Shown: positions 54,501 to 64,000 of the stretch, one piece after another
How the letters are laid out: the number at the start of each line of letters is the position of its first letter
Numbering within the stretch: position 1 is the first letter of the stretch
Assembly (NCBI GenBank): GCA_035578175.1
Contig: JAQMRL010000006.1
Coordinates: 69,933,501 to 69,997,500, forward strand
Length of the DNA: 64,000 nt
Origin: Catonia carolina
Taxonomy: Eukaryota; Arthropoda; Insecta; Hemiptera; Achilidae
Reading direction: 5' to 3'
Notes under the pieces: generated by a model
Database searches by the model: none
Told to the model about the DNA's origin: nothing
The model's input: the letters and a program-made list of their open reading frames with translations, nothing else
Position numbers and translations under genes: made by a program

Positions 54501-55600
54501 TCGGCTCAAATAATTAACTGCCCTAAATTTCAGCCAGCCAAACATCGAATTAAATAAAACAACAGAGTTTTAAGGTTATGCTGAGAAAAACAAAATTTAG
54601 TTATATACAGTAGAATTTAGAATAAGATACAAAAATGACAGTTTACATATTAATACATTTAATATATTTTTTAAATGATTAATGATTTCATTCCTTTCCT
54701 TTTATTCAAGTAATGCCGTTTCATGTTTTTCTTTCTTTACACTTTCACAACGGGTTTTTTTCGCAAATTGATAAAACATTACACATACCCATAGAGTCAC
54801 GGATAATTTATTACATTTTAGATCGGGATCCTAGGTGATTGCTACCCCAACAAAAATTTTAAAATTTTTGGAATACAATTAATATTTAAACGGCATGTTA
54901 TTTAGCAAAGAAATAACATAAACATTTGGTAACATGAAAATTTTCTGGTCGCATGAGAAAACGAAAATCTCAAAGTATCATACGTTCAAACCTCAACATT
55001 CAAAGTTGAAATTTTGAAACTTTAAACATTAACTTTCATAATCTTCAAATACCAAAATATTGTGATCTACCCAACCCCTTTGGTGGCCGAACTTCAACCT
55101 TGTAGCAAATGGTTCTCATCCACCCACCCCTCTGAGGCCGAGACACGTAAGCAGCGCGAAGCGCTGCTGGAGTGGCGAGTCGTTTATTTTAAAATTAAAA
55201 GGTTTTACCGCAATGATTGTACATGCTGTTCACTTTTGATCGTCGGTATTGTTGTCTTGTTGGAGGTTCTTAGTTTCATGGACTCGTCTTCATGATCTGA
55301 GACCATCCTCAAATGTTCCATTGTTCCTTCACTAATTCATTTATATTTATTAATAATAATCTCATTGGTTGAAATTTAACCGTACTATTCTATTTAACTT
55401 TTTTGAATATGAAGCCGAATCCAAAGACAGTTGATTTACACTATAAATTTAATTCAATTTTCATCACTTTGGATTTACTGTTCATCATGTTTTAAAGATA
55501 TATAAAATATTTAAATAGCCATTAGAAATATCTACATAATTTCTATATTTTTTTTAATATAGACAAGGAAACAAGCTTAAAACATCGTTATATCACACAC
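54501..55600. other. AT-rich; possible LTR body, otherwise nothing
   Basis: An LTR may start at 54490. A GC-richer patch at 55060-55180 contains an open frame without recognisable domains. Confidence 0.35.
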
Positions 55601-55614
55601 ATATGATTTAGGTT

Positions 55615-56009
55615 CTGCCCATAACAGACAGGTGGAGTATCAAATTATTTACACTCAATCTGTTCGTTGCACGGCTAAAATAAATAGTTCTGTTTCTTAT
55701 CACATGGTCAGCCAATTAAATGACTGAATCATTTAAGAACAGAAGAGGTAGAGGTGTAAAAGACACTAATCAGAGTTATCTCCTCTGAAAGTAATGAATT
55801 TCATTGTACAGCCAGACCCTGCGGTGAATGAAGTGAAGGTGTCATTTACAGAGTGGAAGATATGTGCTTTTCAGAGGGCCCGGCATGCTGATAAGCATAC
55901 TTTTCCATTCAGTGAGGAAGGCAATGGTAAACCACCTCACTCCTCGTTTTACTTAGTAAAACCTCTACAGGTTCAAACCAGCCTTTTGGCTGTTGACCTA
56001 AACAACAAC
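55615..56009 (+). mobile_element. Retroposon A, full length, 12-bp TSD
   Basis: The perfect duplication ATGATTTAGGTT is at 55603-55614 and 56010-56021. The 5' hairpin is slightly mutated (GAGTAT...ACACTC). The 74-codon frame 55794-56018 is intact and close to the family consensus. Confidence 0.93.
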
Positions 56010-56062
56010 ATGATTTAGGTTGATAACATTACTTCCTATACATATTTTTACTTTATTTACAG

Positions 56063-56362
56063 CTGAAAATCAGCTGTTTAACAGCTGATTTTCGGAGACG
56101 AAGGTTCCTGGTTCAAATCCTAGTAAAGGTAGTTACTTTTTATACGGATTTGAATGCTAGACATTGGCTTACCGGTGTACTTTGATGGTTGGGGTTCAAT
56201 TAACTATACTCTCTCAGGAATGGTCGACCTGAGTCTGTACAAGACTACACCTCATTTACACTTCATACACATCATCCTCATCTCATATGGTCATGGGGTT
56301 GCTTATTGTTCTGAATTGAACAGATTGCAACGTACACACATTAGGGATTGCAAAAAAGAAAA
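56063..56362 (+). mobile_element. SINE T, 5'-truncated at the palindrome
   Basis: It begins within the palindrome (GAAAATCAGCTGTTTAACAG) and lacks the A-box. The B-box GGTTCAAATCC, body and tail ATTAGGGATTGCAAAAAAG are present. Confidence 0.85.
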
Positions 56363-56693
56363 ACAATTAATTTTTGATAAAGGTTTTTGTGCTAGTGGAG
56401 AATGAGAAAATGATTTAGTGGGGGAACACGGCCCCCCCCACACAGATTTAGTTGAGAAGGGACTGTATCATCTTAAAGTGGCACGCATTTTCTTAAGCTG
56501 GTATTGGAGATTGTTTCCTGATATACGTACGAAATAGGATCTGTAAAACAATTCCCTTAAGGGATTTACTCACGATAGTCTAACAATCGATACGGATTTT
56601 GCAATTTCTATTTATTCTCAAATATCGGTACCGAATTTAATCGTTCCGAATACAAAAGAGACGGTAAAATCAAAGACTTTTTTCATATATAGT

Positions 56694-57205
56694 CTGTTAT
56701 TGTACATATACGAGGTGTGGCTACTAAATAACGAGACTGATGTTGTAAAAAATTTAATTTTAATTTTATACATAATCACCTTATTTTCACCTTCAATATA
56801 CACTCCTTCTCTATCCCTACAACGCTCCATGCGAATTTTCCATAGTTGGAAACAGTGCTGGAAGTCTTCTGTCAGCTCCTTCAGGACACGTGCCGCTTTC
56901 TCTTTTACAGCTTCCATAGACTCCAATCTTGTCCCTTTTAGTACAGATTTCACCTTAGGGAACAGTTAGAAGCCACATGGTGCAAGATCTGGTGATAAGG
57001 TGGATGTTCTGACACTGAGATGCTGTACTTGGCTAGGAACCTCTTGGCACAGGACGCGGAATGAACTGGCGCATTATCTTGGTGGAGAACACATGATTTG
57101 TCCTTCCACATTTCGGCCGTTTTTTCCTTACTCTTTGACATAGTTTAGAAAGTACCTCACGGTAGTAATATTGATTAATTATTTGACCTTCTGACCTTCA
57201 GGAAC
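56694..57205 (-). mobile_element. Mariner 3' end with transposase remnant
   Basis: The complement encodes VLHQDNAPVHSASCAKRFLA (second catalytic aspartate in QDNA), then a frameshifted FPKVKSVLK region and KEKAARVLKELTEDFQHCFQ, ending near a TIR ACGAGGTGTGGCTACTAAAT. It is the same family as 26216-26772. The 5' half is lost, and an H fragment adjoins at 57211. Confidence 0.83.
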
Positions 57206-57210
57206 CCAGT

Positions 57211-57395
57211 GAGGCGATTTTTTAAAAAATCGTAGGCCCAGTTTTTGAGAAAATCGCAAAAAAGTGAAAAATGACACGAATAATCTACTACGTCCGGTTG
57301 ACCGATTTTGATGAAAATGTTCGTGTCGGGTCCTCTAGTGGTATCTAACTTACGTTTTAAGTTTGTACGATGTTCCGTTCTTGATTTACTCTGTT

Positions 57396-57434
<39 letters not shown>

Positions 57435-57565
57435 TAATCGCTAAAAACATGTTATTTGGGTTCAGGGGGTCTGAAAACGTACAGTTATGGTGAAAACTCA
57501 ATGTCGAAAAATCGACATGAAAACAATACTTTCCTTCCTATGTATTCATATAGGCAAGAGAAAGT
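57211..57565 (-). mobile_element. H-family element, truncated
   Basis: It runs from AATCGTAGGCCCAG to GGCAAGAGAAAGT on the plus strand, i.e. the left half of H. It contains a (CA)n tract at 57398-57429. It directly abuts the mariner break. Confidence 0.83.
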
Positions 57566-57677
57566 AAAAACTATAATTATTTTTAATTCCCGCCCCTTAT
57601 TTCCCGACCTCTCCAGACATATCCTGTGACCCCCCCCCCCCAGGGATTCGGGACCTACAGGTTTAGAATCACTGCTC

Positions 57678-57735
57678 TAGAGTTTCAAACGAGCCTTTCG
57701 GTTGATGACGTAGCCTAAACAACGCAACAACACAA
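57678..57735 (+). mobile_element. Retroposon A 3' fragment
   Basis: GAGTTTCAAACGAGCCTTTC through CCTAAACAACGCAACAACAC matches the A 3' end. Confidence 0.65.
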
Positions 57736-57739
57736 TGCT

Positions 57740-58340
57740 ATTAGGTAATCAGAATTTTATTGAAATTGCCTATTAAGGCAATGAAATAATTTCAGTGTAA
57801 TCGGGTAAATTGAGAAATTAATTTATGAATATTAATAAAATAATGAAACGAGAGTGGTGGTAGATTGTACAGTACAGATGAATTCGATTAAGTTAATTGA
57901 TGGCGTGAATGTGCTTTCCAAAATTGATAAACATTGTTATGTAGGTGTACATTCATTTTACCCGAGGCCGGCAGTCGTTTAAAATGGAGTCTCCTCCCAC
58001 CTCTACCTTCATGCAATAGTACCCCCTCCCCCCCACCAGACCAGGTTTATTGATGGGTGGTATTCGTTGAACGGTGATTTATTGAAATGACATGCCGCTT
58101 TAGTTTTTTAGGTGTGTTATTGCCGTTGTTTTTACTAAAAAAATATTTATACACTTCATCCCTCTCCCAGCAACATTGTTTAACTTTCCATTGTTTTATT
58201 TGTTGTACTAGGTAACCCAAAAATTTTATCTTTTTAACTTTTTAATTTCTCTTGTCCTATTTTGAACTATTTTCATATAATTTTTTTTAATGCATAATCT
58301 GTTGTATAATAATTAATGCAATTTATCAATTAGAATTAAC
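57740..58340. other. Nothing recognised
   Basis: It is AT-rich with one C-rich patch (58021-58036). No element termini are seen. Confidence 0.35.
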
Positions 58341-58344
58341 ACAT

Positions 58345-58575
58345 GAAGAAATTACAACCGATATCAATGGCAGCAACATTTGGAACGGATGCCAGAGGAG
58401 AGAATACCTCTAAAAGTGACGGAATATGTTCCAGTTGGAAGAAGGGAGGTGGGAAGACCTCGAAGAAGATGGCAGTAGCCGAGATGTAAGGGTTGGAATG
58501 TCTCTTGTTTCTGTAGACGTGCAGGATGGTTTGTGAGCTCGGAACAGGCTTATGCCTAATCCTTGATAGTAAGAA
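58345..58575 (+). pseudogene. LINE C-terminal fragment (family Y)
   Basis: It encodes RYQWQQHLERMPEERIPLKV, then EYVPVGRREVGRPRRRWQ and a stop, followed by a 3' UTR with CCTAATCCTTGATAGTAAG. The same tail (CCTAATCCTTGGAAGTGAAG) occurs at 36329-36350, confirming one family. Confidence 0.75.
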
Positions 58576-58734
58576 GAAGAAGACAAATTACAACCCACTG
58601 ATGTAATTAATAAATTATAACATTAAAACATGTTATACTGCTCTTAATTATTATTTACAATCAAAATTAGATAGCTTAAAAAAACAAATTAAAAGAAAAG
58701 AAAATAACCAAAACCTTTAATATTTTGAATATTA

Positions 58735-58960
58735 GGGAAAGAAAATACTGTGTTCATATCAATTTATTTCGTCAATTAGTGATTTTCTGTATATTTTTAC
58801 ATCAAAATCGGTAAAATGGAATTTTTTAAGATTTCGGACGTATATGCATTTTAGAACAAAGGTGTAAGTAATCAAAGTTGTAGAAAATGACTGCCACATT
58901 TTTTTATTTCAAGCATTTATTCAACAGAGCTTAGTTTAGCGTTAATTACTGATCCTTCGT
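58735..58960 (+). mobile_element. H-family fragment, old
   Basis: The blocks GGGAAAGAAAATACTGTG and TCAATTAGTGATTTTCTG are recognisable, but the order shows internal deletion. It is followed directly by the next H copy. Confidence 0.55.
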
Positions 58961-59540
58961 ATATTTACTTTCCCTCGACCTGTATGAATATATAGGGAAG
59001 GAAAGTATCGTTATCATATCGATTTTTCGAAATCGAGTTTTCAACGGATGAATATACTATACGTTTTCAGGCCCCGTGAACCAAAATCAATGTTCTAAGC
59101 GATTGGTCTCTGTTAGTGTGAACAATTATGTCAAGAATGTAATCAATTTACGAATGTAAACGAGTTGAAACTTGGAACTTAAGGTAGGTAGGCTACCATA
59201 AGAGGACCCGACACGAACATTTTCATCAAAATTGGTCAACCGGATGTAGTAGTTCATTCGTGTAATTTTTCAATATTTTGCAAATTTCTCAAAAACTACT
59301 AATTTTTTTTTTTAAATCGGCTTATTAATAACGTTTTTTTTGTTCTACAAGAAAGGGTAAGTGCCTTAGGTAAAATTCTTGGGGAGGCTGTGCTCTAATG
59401 GTAAAAAAGTGTTTGTTTTTTCTTTAAGATTGCTGACTAAATTTGCATTTAATGACGAAAATGTATGTAATTAAACTTAATTTAAAAATCTACAACTGTT
59501 ATTCCAAATTTTTTTTCTAGAAAGCTTATTTTACTGTCAG

Positions 59541-59624
59541 TTAGTAATTTTGTGTTTTTTTTTCTCTTCGAAATCGGTAAAAACCGGGAGTTTATTAGGA
59601 TTGCGGCTTTTTACTCATTTTAAC
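59541..59624. repeat. Long target duplication, left copy
   Basis: TTAGTAATTTTGTG ... CATTTTAA repeats at 60505-60587 with very few differences. It ends in the TTAA at the element border. Confidence 0.88.
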
Positions 59625-60504
59625 AGGTTGACTCCTAAGTCAATTTTAGCAATATTGCTTAAAAAACCCATATCTATTTTATGGTTCCTTTGCTTTTTTT
59701 AATCAATTTTCTTTCAAGTTTAAGTAGGTATTGTAGCCTAAGGCTTAAATTTTTCTAGTTTTTAGGTGAGAGACTGATCAGGTACTCAAGAGTAAAAAAT
59801 CAAATTTACTGTGAAAGACTGATGTGTTTCACTGAAATTTATTTATTTTGTATTTCTATAAATACAATATTCTGGAGACTGCCAGAATCCAGATTTACCA
59901 GACAGGTACTGGATTTCTTTTTGAGAACCAAAGTCAAGTACGCCTGGTTTGAGGAAGTTCAACAGGATCTGCAGGACCTGGATATCTCAGAGACACAGAT
60001 TTTGAACAGAGAAGAAGGATATAAGATCAAAAATCCAAACACGAAATTTCCAGAAGTACCTAAAAGGCAGACAAACAGACATTGGACTGTGGAGGATAGG
60101 GCGAGAGTGTCGCAAAGGATGAAGAACTACTGGGCGGATAGGAGAAACAACTAGGGATCTTCTATAAATCGATTAATTTTGCTCCAATGAGGGCCTAAAA
60201 AAAAATATATATAATTAGATAGGCCTATGTAGTCAATATTATGTAATAGTAGTAATAATAAGCTGTCAAGTTTCACCGACTCATTTTTGACTCGATCGGA
60301 TCAAGTAAATTACGAACTATGACTAGGGAAATGTTTTTTGAACTCATTTCTAACAGCTCAGTATATGATTCAATGCAAACGAGTATCCAGTCTGTCTCAC
60401 GATCCCATTAAAAACATTATTACGTGAGAGACGGATTAGTCTCTTAAAAGTAAATTTTACAGATCTTGTGAGATACGTATAACTGTCTCATGGGAGTCAA
60501 CCTG
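59625..60504. mobile_element. piggyBac-like non-autonomous element, copy 2
   Basis: The TIRs are CAGGTTGACTCC and GGAGTCAACCTG. TTAA lies on the left and TTAG on the right. Both end regions match copy 1 (35927-37656). It contains a LINE family X tail but no transposase. Confidence 0.82.
59872..60210 (+). pseudogene. LINE C-terminal fragment (family X) with A-rich tail
   Basis: It reads FFLRTKVKYAWFEEVQQDLQ, DLDISETQI and a C-terminal RVSQRMKNYWADRRNN before a stop at about 60153, then a short UTR and AAAAAAAAATATATATA. It is homologous to the ends of 22016-22616 and 23140-23845. It inserted into the piggyBac-like element. Confidence 0.82.
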
Positions 60505-60587
60505 TTAGTAATTTTGTGTTTTTTTTTCTCTTCGAAATCGGTAAAAACCGGGAGTTTATTAGGATTGAGGCCGTTTATGCATTTTAA
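60505..60587. repeat. Long target duplication, right copy
   Basis: See 59541-59624. It starts TTAG, directly after the right TIR, and ends TTAA. Confidence 0.88.
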
Positions 60588-60772
60588 GAAAAAAACGTTG
60601 TATATACAATCAAAGTTAAACAACTATTACTTTTATTTCAGAATTTTTTTCTGAAGAGCTTAATTTAGCGTCAATTGGCGATTTTCCTTAATTTTAATTC
60701 GTGCAGAGAAAGATTTTCATTTGCGTCATTAACTCATGATTAAAATTTAGTGTAGTTTTTCATTTTTCACAA

Positions 60773-61107
60773 CAGGCAGGTGGAATTTTAAATTATTTGC
60801 ACTCGATCTGCTAGTTCCAGGGCTACAGAAAATTGATTCGGTGTTTATAACATAGTCAGCCAATTATATGACTGAAGCATTAATAAATAGAAGTGGTAGA
60901 GGTGTAAAAGACTTAAGTCACAGTTATTTCCTATTTAATTATACACCTAGAGCCTGTGGTGAATGAAGTGAAGGTGTCATTTGCAGGGTGGAAAGTAGAT
61001 GCTTTTCAGAGGGCGTGGCATGCTGATATACATACTTTTCCATTCAGTGAGGAAGGCATATGCAAACCACCTCACTCCTCGTTTTACTTATTAAACCCTC
61101 TATTATG
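60773..61107 (+). mobile_element. Retroposon A, 3'-truncated subtype
   Basis: It runs from CACAACAGGCAGGTGG to TTATTAAACCCTCTATTATG, where similarity stops about 40 bp before the usual 3' end. The GCACTCGATCTG subtype is present, and the open frame is preserved only in part. Confidence 0.78.
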
Positions 61108-61414
61108 CTTTTTAACCGTTGATGAGCTCTGTGTGTTCCACGCGTTTAGACCAATCAGAACGTTTGCCAGCGTTGTCAAATTGTATAAATGTATCAGCAT
61201 GACAAACATTCCGCGCGCATGCGTATAAGAGTTGCAGTAGTTCACTCGTGTCTTGCATCTCGTACTGAACACATCGATCACAGAGAGCGTTAACATGCAA
61301 TTCTATGTAATAAAATCAGCTGGTTGTATGTTCATAGGTTATAATTGTTACTGATAAATCAAAAAAATGGCGGACAAAATATATAACAAAGCTGCGAGTG
61401 CATTATACAGGTAT
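61108..61414. other. Unassigned stretch
   Basis: It has less AT-rich content with overlapping short open frames on both strands. No family is recognised. Confidence 0.35.
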
Positions 61415-61415
61415 T

Positions 61416-61520
61416 TGCTTTTTTGGTAAGAGAAAGTCGTGTGAGTGTTTCATATGAGAATTTTTTTTAATGTAGCATCAACTGCTTGGTCATTAGCGAC
61501 TACGTTGGAGTATTTAACTT
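61416..61520. mobile_element. H end fragment next to SINE D tail fragment
   Basis: 61416-61461 is the H right end (AAGAGAAAGTCGTGTGAGTG). 61466-61520 is the SINE D body on the minus strand (AATGTAGCATCAACTGCTTG, CATTAGCGACTACG). Confidence 0.65.
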
Positions 61521-61535
61521 TTTTTTTTTTTATTC

Positions 61536-62330
61536 CTAATTTGTGTACGTTGCAATCTTTTCAATTTAGAACAATAATCAACCCTATGAGATGACCCAAT
61601 GAGATGAGGATGATGTGTATGACGTGTAAATAAGGTGTAGTCTTGTACAGACCCAGGCCGACCATTCCCGAGAGAGTGTGTTTAATTAAACCCCAACCAT
61701 CAAAGTACACCGGTAACCACTGTCTTGTATTCAAATCCGTATAAAAGTACCTTTACTAGGATTTATTTTATTTTATTGAGTGATGATGCCTACATAAGCC
61801 TTGGGCTTGTGCGTAGGTAATGATATGTAGTGATTTACAGATGAAAAAATGCCTGTAGCATGAACTTGACCTGCATTTTGTTTAGTGGACAAGGTCAAAC
61901 AGACAGGTTGACCACTACTGAATTTTTAAATAGAAAAGATCAAATCCAGTAATACCTGGTATATAAATTTGTTAAAACTTTTAAATAATATTAATAGCTT
62001 TATAAAGTATAGATAATGGCAAATAATAATAATCGTTTTTTATTAATAAAATATCAGTTAATTTTCAATCATTTTTTATAATTTATAACATACGAACAAC
62101 GAGATTACAAGTGAGCATTACGTTATCAAAATGCATAGTGCGTAGGTAATGATATGTGGTGATTTACAGATGAAAAAAATGTTAGACCTGACCGGGAATC
62201 GAACCCGGGACCCCGGCATAGTAGCCAGTTGCTCGGACCACCAGGATTGATTGAGTGATTTGAACCAGGAACCTTCGTCTCCGAAAATCAGCTGTTAAAC
62301 AGCTGATTTTGGTGACGACTTTGTATGTAA
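61536..62330 (-). mobile_element. SINE T split by a SINE C cluster
   Basis: The T tail and body run 61536-61768, and the T head (B-box on complement GGTTCAAATC, palindrome CAGCTGTTAAACAGCTG) resumes at about 62258-62330. The interval holds two SINE C pieces, so T is older. Confidence 0.78.
61773..62252 (-). mobile_element. SINE C pieces, nested
   Basis: 61773-61856 is a C body (ATGATGCCTACATAAGCCTT, GGGCTTGTGCGTAGGTAATG). 62134-62252 repeats the last part and adds the tRNA-like head (CGGGAATCGAACCCGGGACC). About 275 bp of unassigned AT-rich DNA lies between. Confidence 0.7.
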
Positions 62331-62359
62331 ATTTAACTGTAAGATTTGACACGTGAATA

Positions 62360-62437
62360 TTGCTAGACCCTGGACGGGAATCGAACCCGGGACTTCCGCG
62401 TGGCAGGCTAATGCGCTAACCACTACGCTACGGAATT
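62360..62437 (-). mobile_element. SINE D head fragment
   Basis: The complement has a CCGTAGCGTAGTGGTTAGCG-type A-box and CCCGGGTTCGATTCCCG B-box. The body is missing. Confidence 0.75.
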
Positions 62438-62439
62438 GT

Positions 62440-63005
62440 ATTTCGTTGGATCTCGTTCGCTGTAAAGTAACTTTCGAGTCACCCTATAACCATACAGTAT
62501 ATACAGTGATAATTTACAATCTCGTTATGACTGTGTCGTGTAAAGTTTAAATAAATTCATGATCACCCTGTTTGTAAAATAAAAAAACGACCAGTTATTT
62601 TACTGTAGACTAATACAGTAGGTATTGTAACTGCGTTGTAAATTACAGTGGAACCGTTAAACAAATCGCTGTTTGTATCCGTTTTCAAATTTTTATGTGT
62701 TTCTATTGTTTTCTTGTTTTTTTTTTTATATTGTATTGAAACAGTCGATTCGTTTAATACTGGTAGGTGTACTGTATCGACTGCGATTAGAATCGATTTT
62801 CCGCTTTACTGGTTCCAAAGTACAATGTATTATAGATATGGAAGGTGGGCTAATTTGAAATGTTTACAATTTATAAATGATTCATCAGTCTCTCATCATT
62901 CTATCACTTACTGTGTTGCTTGTTGTTTACTGTGAAAATATTCTAAAAGCTATTTAATTTTCATTGAATTTTCTACTTTTCTTTAGTAATTGGGTTGGAA
63001 TTTAA
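62440..63005. other. AT-rich stretch, nothing recognised
   Basis: Open frames of 95 and 61 codons overlap in different frames and have biased F/L/V content without family features. Confidence 0.4.
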
Positions 63006-63088
63006 TTTTCCTGTTCCTAGTACAATCCATAAGAGACTGGTGGAGTGTTTAATTATTTACACTCAATCTGTCCGTTGCAGGGCTAAAA
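63006..63088 (+). mobile_element. Retroposon A 5' fragment
   Basis: CCATAAGAGACTGGTGGAGTG through GCAGGGCTAAAATTA matches the A 5' end, with the hairpin intact. It is cut by SINE C. Confidence 0.75.
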
Positions 63089-63095
63089 TTACAGT

Positions 63096-63256
63096 CCGGT
63101 CGGCCCGTGGTGTAGTGGTCAGTGCAACTGGCTACTATGTCGGGGTCCTGGGTTCGATTCCCGGTCAGGTCTAGCATTTTTTTTATCTGTAAATCACCAC
63201 ATATCATTACCTACGCACAAGCCCAAGGCTTATGTAGGCATCATCGCTCAATAAAA
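63096..63256 (+). mobile_element. tRNA-derived SINE C, full copy
   Basis: The head has CGTGGTGTAGTGGTCAGTGC (A-box) and GGGTTCGATTCCCGGTC (B-box). The body contains AATCACCACATATCATTACC, and the tail is AATAAAAAAAA. Confidence 0.85.
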
Positions 63257-63289
63257 AAAAAGTAGTTGTGTTTCTTACGTTAGTGTTAC

Positions 63290-63820
63290 CTAACGTAAAC
63301 TAAAAGTTTCACATTTGTACGATATTATTATGTTTTAGAGATATTATGTTCACACAGACAGATGGAGAGTCAAATTAATTACTCTCAATCTGTTCGTTGC
63401 AGGGCTAAAATAAATAGTTTTGTTTCTTATCACATGGTCAGCCAATTAAATGACTGAATCATTTAAGAACAGAAGTGGTAGAGGTGTAAAAGACACTAAT
63501 CAGAGTTATCTCCTCTGAAAGTAATGAATTTCATTATACAGCCGGACCCTGTGGTGAATGAAGTGAAGGTGTCATTTGCAGAGTGGAAAGTATGTACTTT
63601 TTAGAGGGCCCGGCATGCTGATAAGCATACTTTTCCATTCAGTGAGGAAGGCAATTGTAAACCACTTTACTCCTCATTTTACTTAGTAACACCACTACAG
63701 GTTCAAACAAGCTTTTTGGCTGATGACCTAAACAACAACACATGTTCACACAAAGATCAATCGCTAAAAACATGTTTTTGAGTTCAGGAGTCGTGGAAGT
63801 AAGAGAAGGTGATTAGATTA
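63290..63820 (-). mobile_element. H-family remnant carrying retroposon A
   Basis: AGTTTCACATTTGTACGATA, ...GAGATATTATGTTCACAC and AGATCAATCGCTAAAAACAT are H minus-strand blocks. The A insertion sits at the place of the CA tract. Confidence 0.7.
63356..63741 (+). mobile_element. Retroposon A, nearly full length, nested in H
   Basis: The perfect 10-bp duplication ATGTTCACAC is at 63346-63355 and 63742-63751. It is slightly 5'-truncated. The A frame is broken by one TAG in the middle (...CTTTTTAGAGGGC). Confidence 0.9.
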
Positions 63821-63936
63821 GTAGATTTAGATATACGTTTACAGAAAATATAATACTGTAGAAACCGTGGAGGTTAGATAATCAACCCTAGAAAGAGCTA
63901 AAGTTTATAATTGGACTGTAAGATAGATACTGTATA

Positions 63937-63953
63937 TATATATATATATATAT
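63937..63953. repeat. (TA)n microsatellite
   Basis: About eight TA units lie close to the window end. The remaining about 45 bp are GC-richer and unassigned. Confidence 0.85.
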
Positions 63954-64000
63954 AGTAGACGGGCGGCGGCGTTAGCTAATTCCGAGATTAATTTTCTGCT

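Larger units (their letters stand above)
58963..60770 (+). mobile_element. H-family element, old, split by piggyBac-like element
   Basis: The left end TACTTTCCCTCGACCTGTAT is diverged, and the GT tract is gone. The copy continues to about 60770, after removal of 59625-60504 and one copy of an 83-84 bp duplication, and is then cut by retroposon A. Confidence 0.72.

Noticed and set aside
56700..56969. 89-codon plus-strand frame
   Set aside because: It is antisense to the mariner transposase remnant on the minus strand.
62353..62935. Small host genes near the right end
   Set aside because: The frames are short, begin inside a SINE D head or AT-rich DNA, overlap each other in different frames, and show no domain.

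Overview
The window reads as arthropod, most likely insect, nuclear DNA. It is strongly AT-rich, has (GT)n, (TA)n and (ATT)n runs, and carries several insect-type transposon groups: Tc1/mariner, piggyBac-like, hAT, pogo-like, Helitron-like, non-LTR and LTR elements, and tRNA-derived SINEs. I cannot name the species. I find no convincing host protein-coding gene, no rRNA, no functional tRNA gene and no CRISPR array. Essentially every recognisable coding stretch is a broken transposase or reverse transcriptase.

Three dispersed families dominate. (1) An approximately 0.9-kb non-autonomous family, called H here, has ten or so near-complete copies and many fragments. It has asymmetric terminal inverted repeats, terminal hairpins, a GT microsatellite and T^T insertion without target duplication, which resembles the HINE/DINE-1 group of Helentron-derived elements. 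(2) An approximately 395-bp retroposon, called A, has about 20 copies. It ends in (AAC)n, is flanked by perfect 8-12 bp duplications, is sometimes 5'-truncated, and often keeps an open frame of about 74 codons. (3) A tRNA-derived SINE of about 320 bp, called T, has a 27-nt palindrome between its A and B boxes. Three smaller tRNA-headed SINE families (B, C, D) also occur.

Layout. 1-7 kb: an older TIR element (Z) carrying an A insertion, a GC-rich island, a deleted DD41D mariner, A copies, TIR element L, and a 417-bp tandem duplication. 7-16 kb: SINEs, a 22-bp-arm hairpin, a solo LTR, H, a second L copy and a LINE reverse transcriptase remnant. 16-25 kb: H copies with nested A and T insertions, a GC-rich repeat with a histone-type stem-loop, and LINE tail fragments inside direct repeats. 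25-33 kb: tandem T SINEs, a scrambled mariner, a three-level nest (A in a TIR element in A), H, and a hAT remnant with a perfect 8-bp TSD. 33-41 kb: an interrupted H, a third L copy, a piggyBac-like element carrying a fold-back DDE element, T SINEs and a complete Z. 41-47 kb: H, one old A copy split by a solo LTR and by TIR element W, then a palindromic mariner built of two 3' ends. 47-54 kb: SINE B, the second GC-rich repeat, a 61-bp perfect inverted repeat, an inverted duplication, H copies and a LINE tail. 54-64 kb: A and T copies, an LTR/PBS junction, mariner and LINE tails, a second piggyBac-like element flanked by an 83-84 bp target duplication, and SINE clusters.

Insertions can be ordered in time because many hosts can be rejoined exactly at their target duplications. 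The window is best read as a dense layered transposon deposit rather than a set of cooperating genes.
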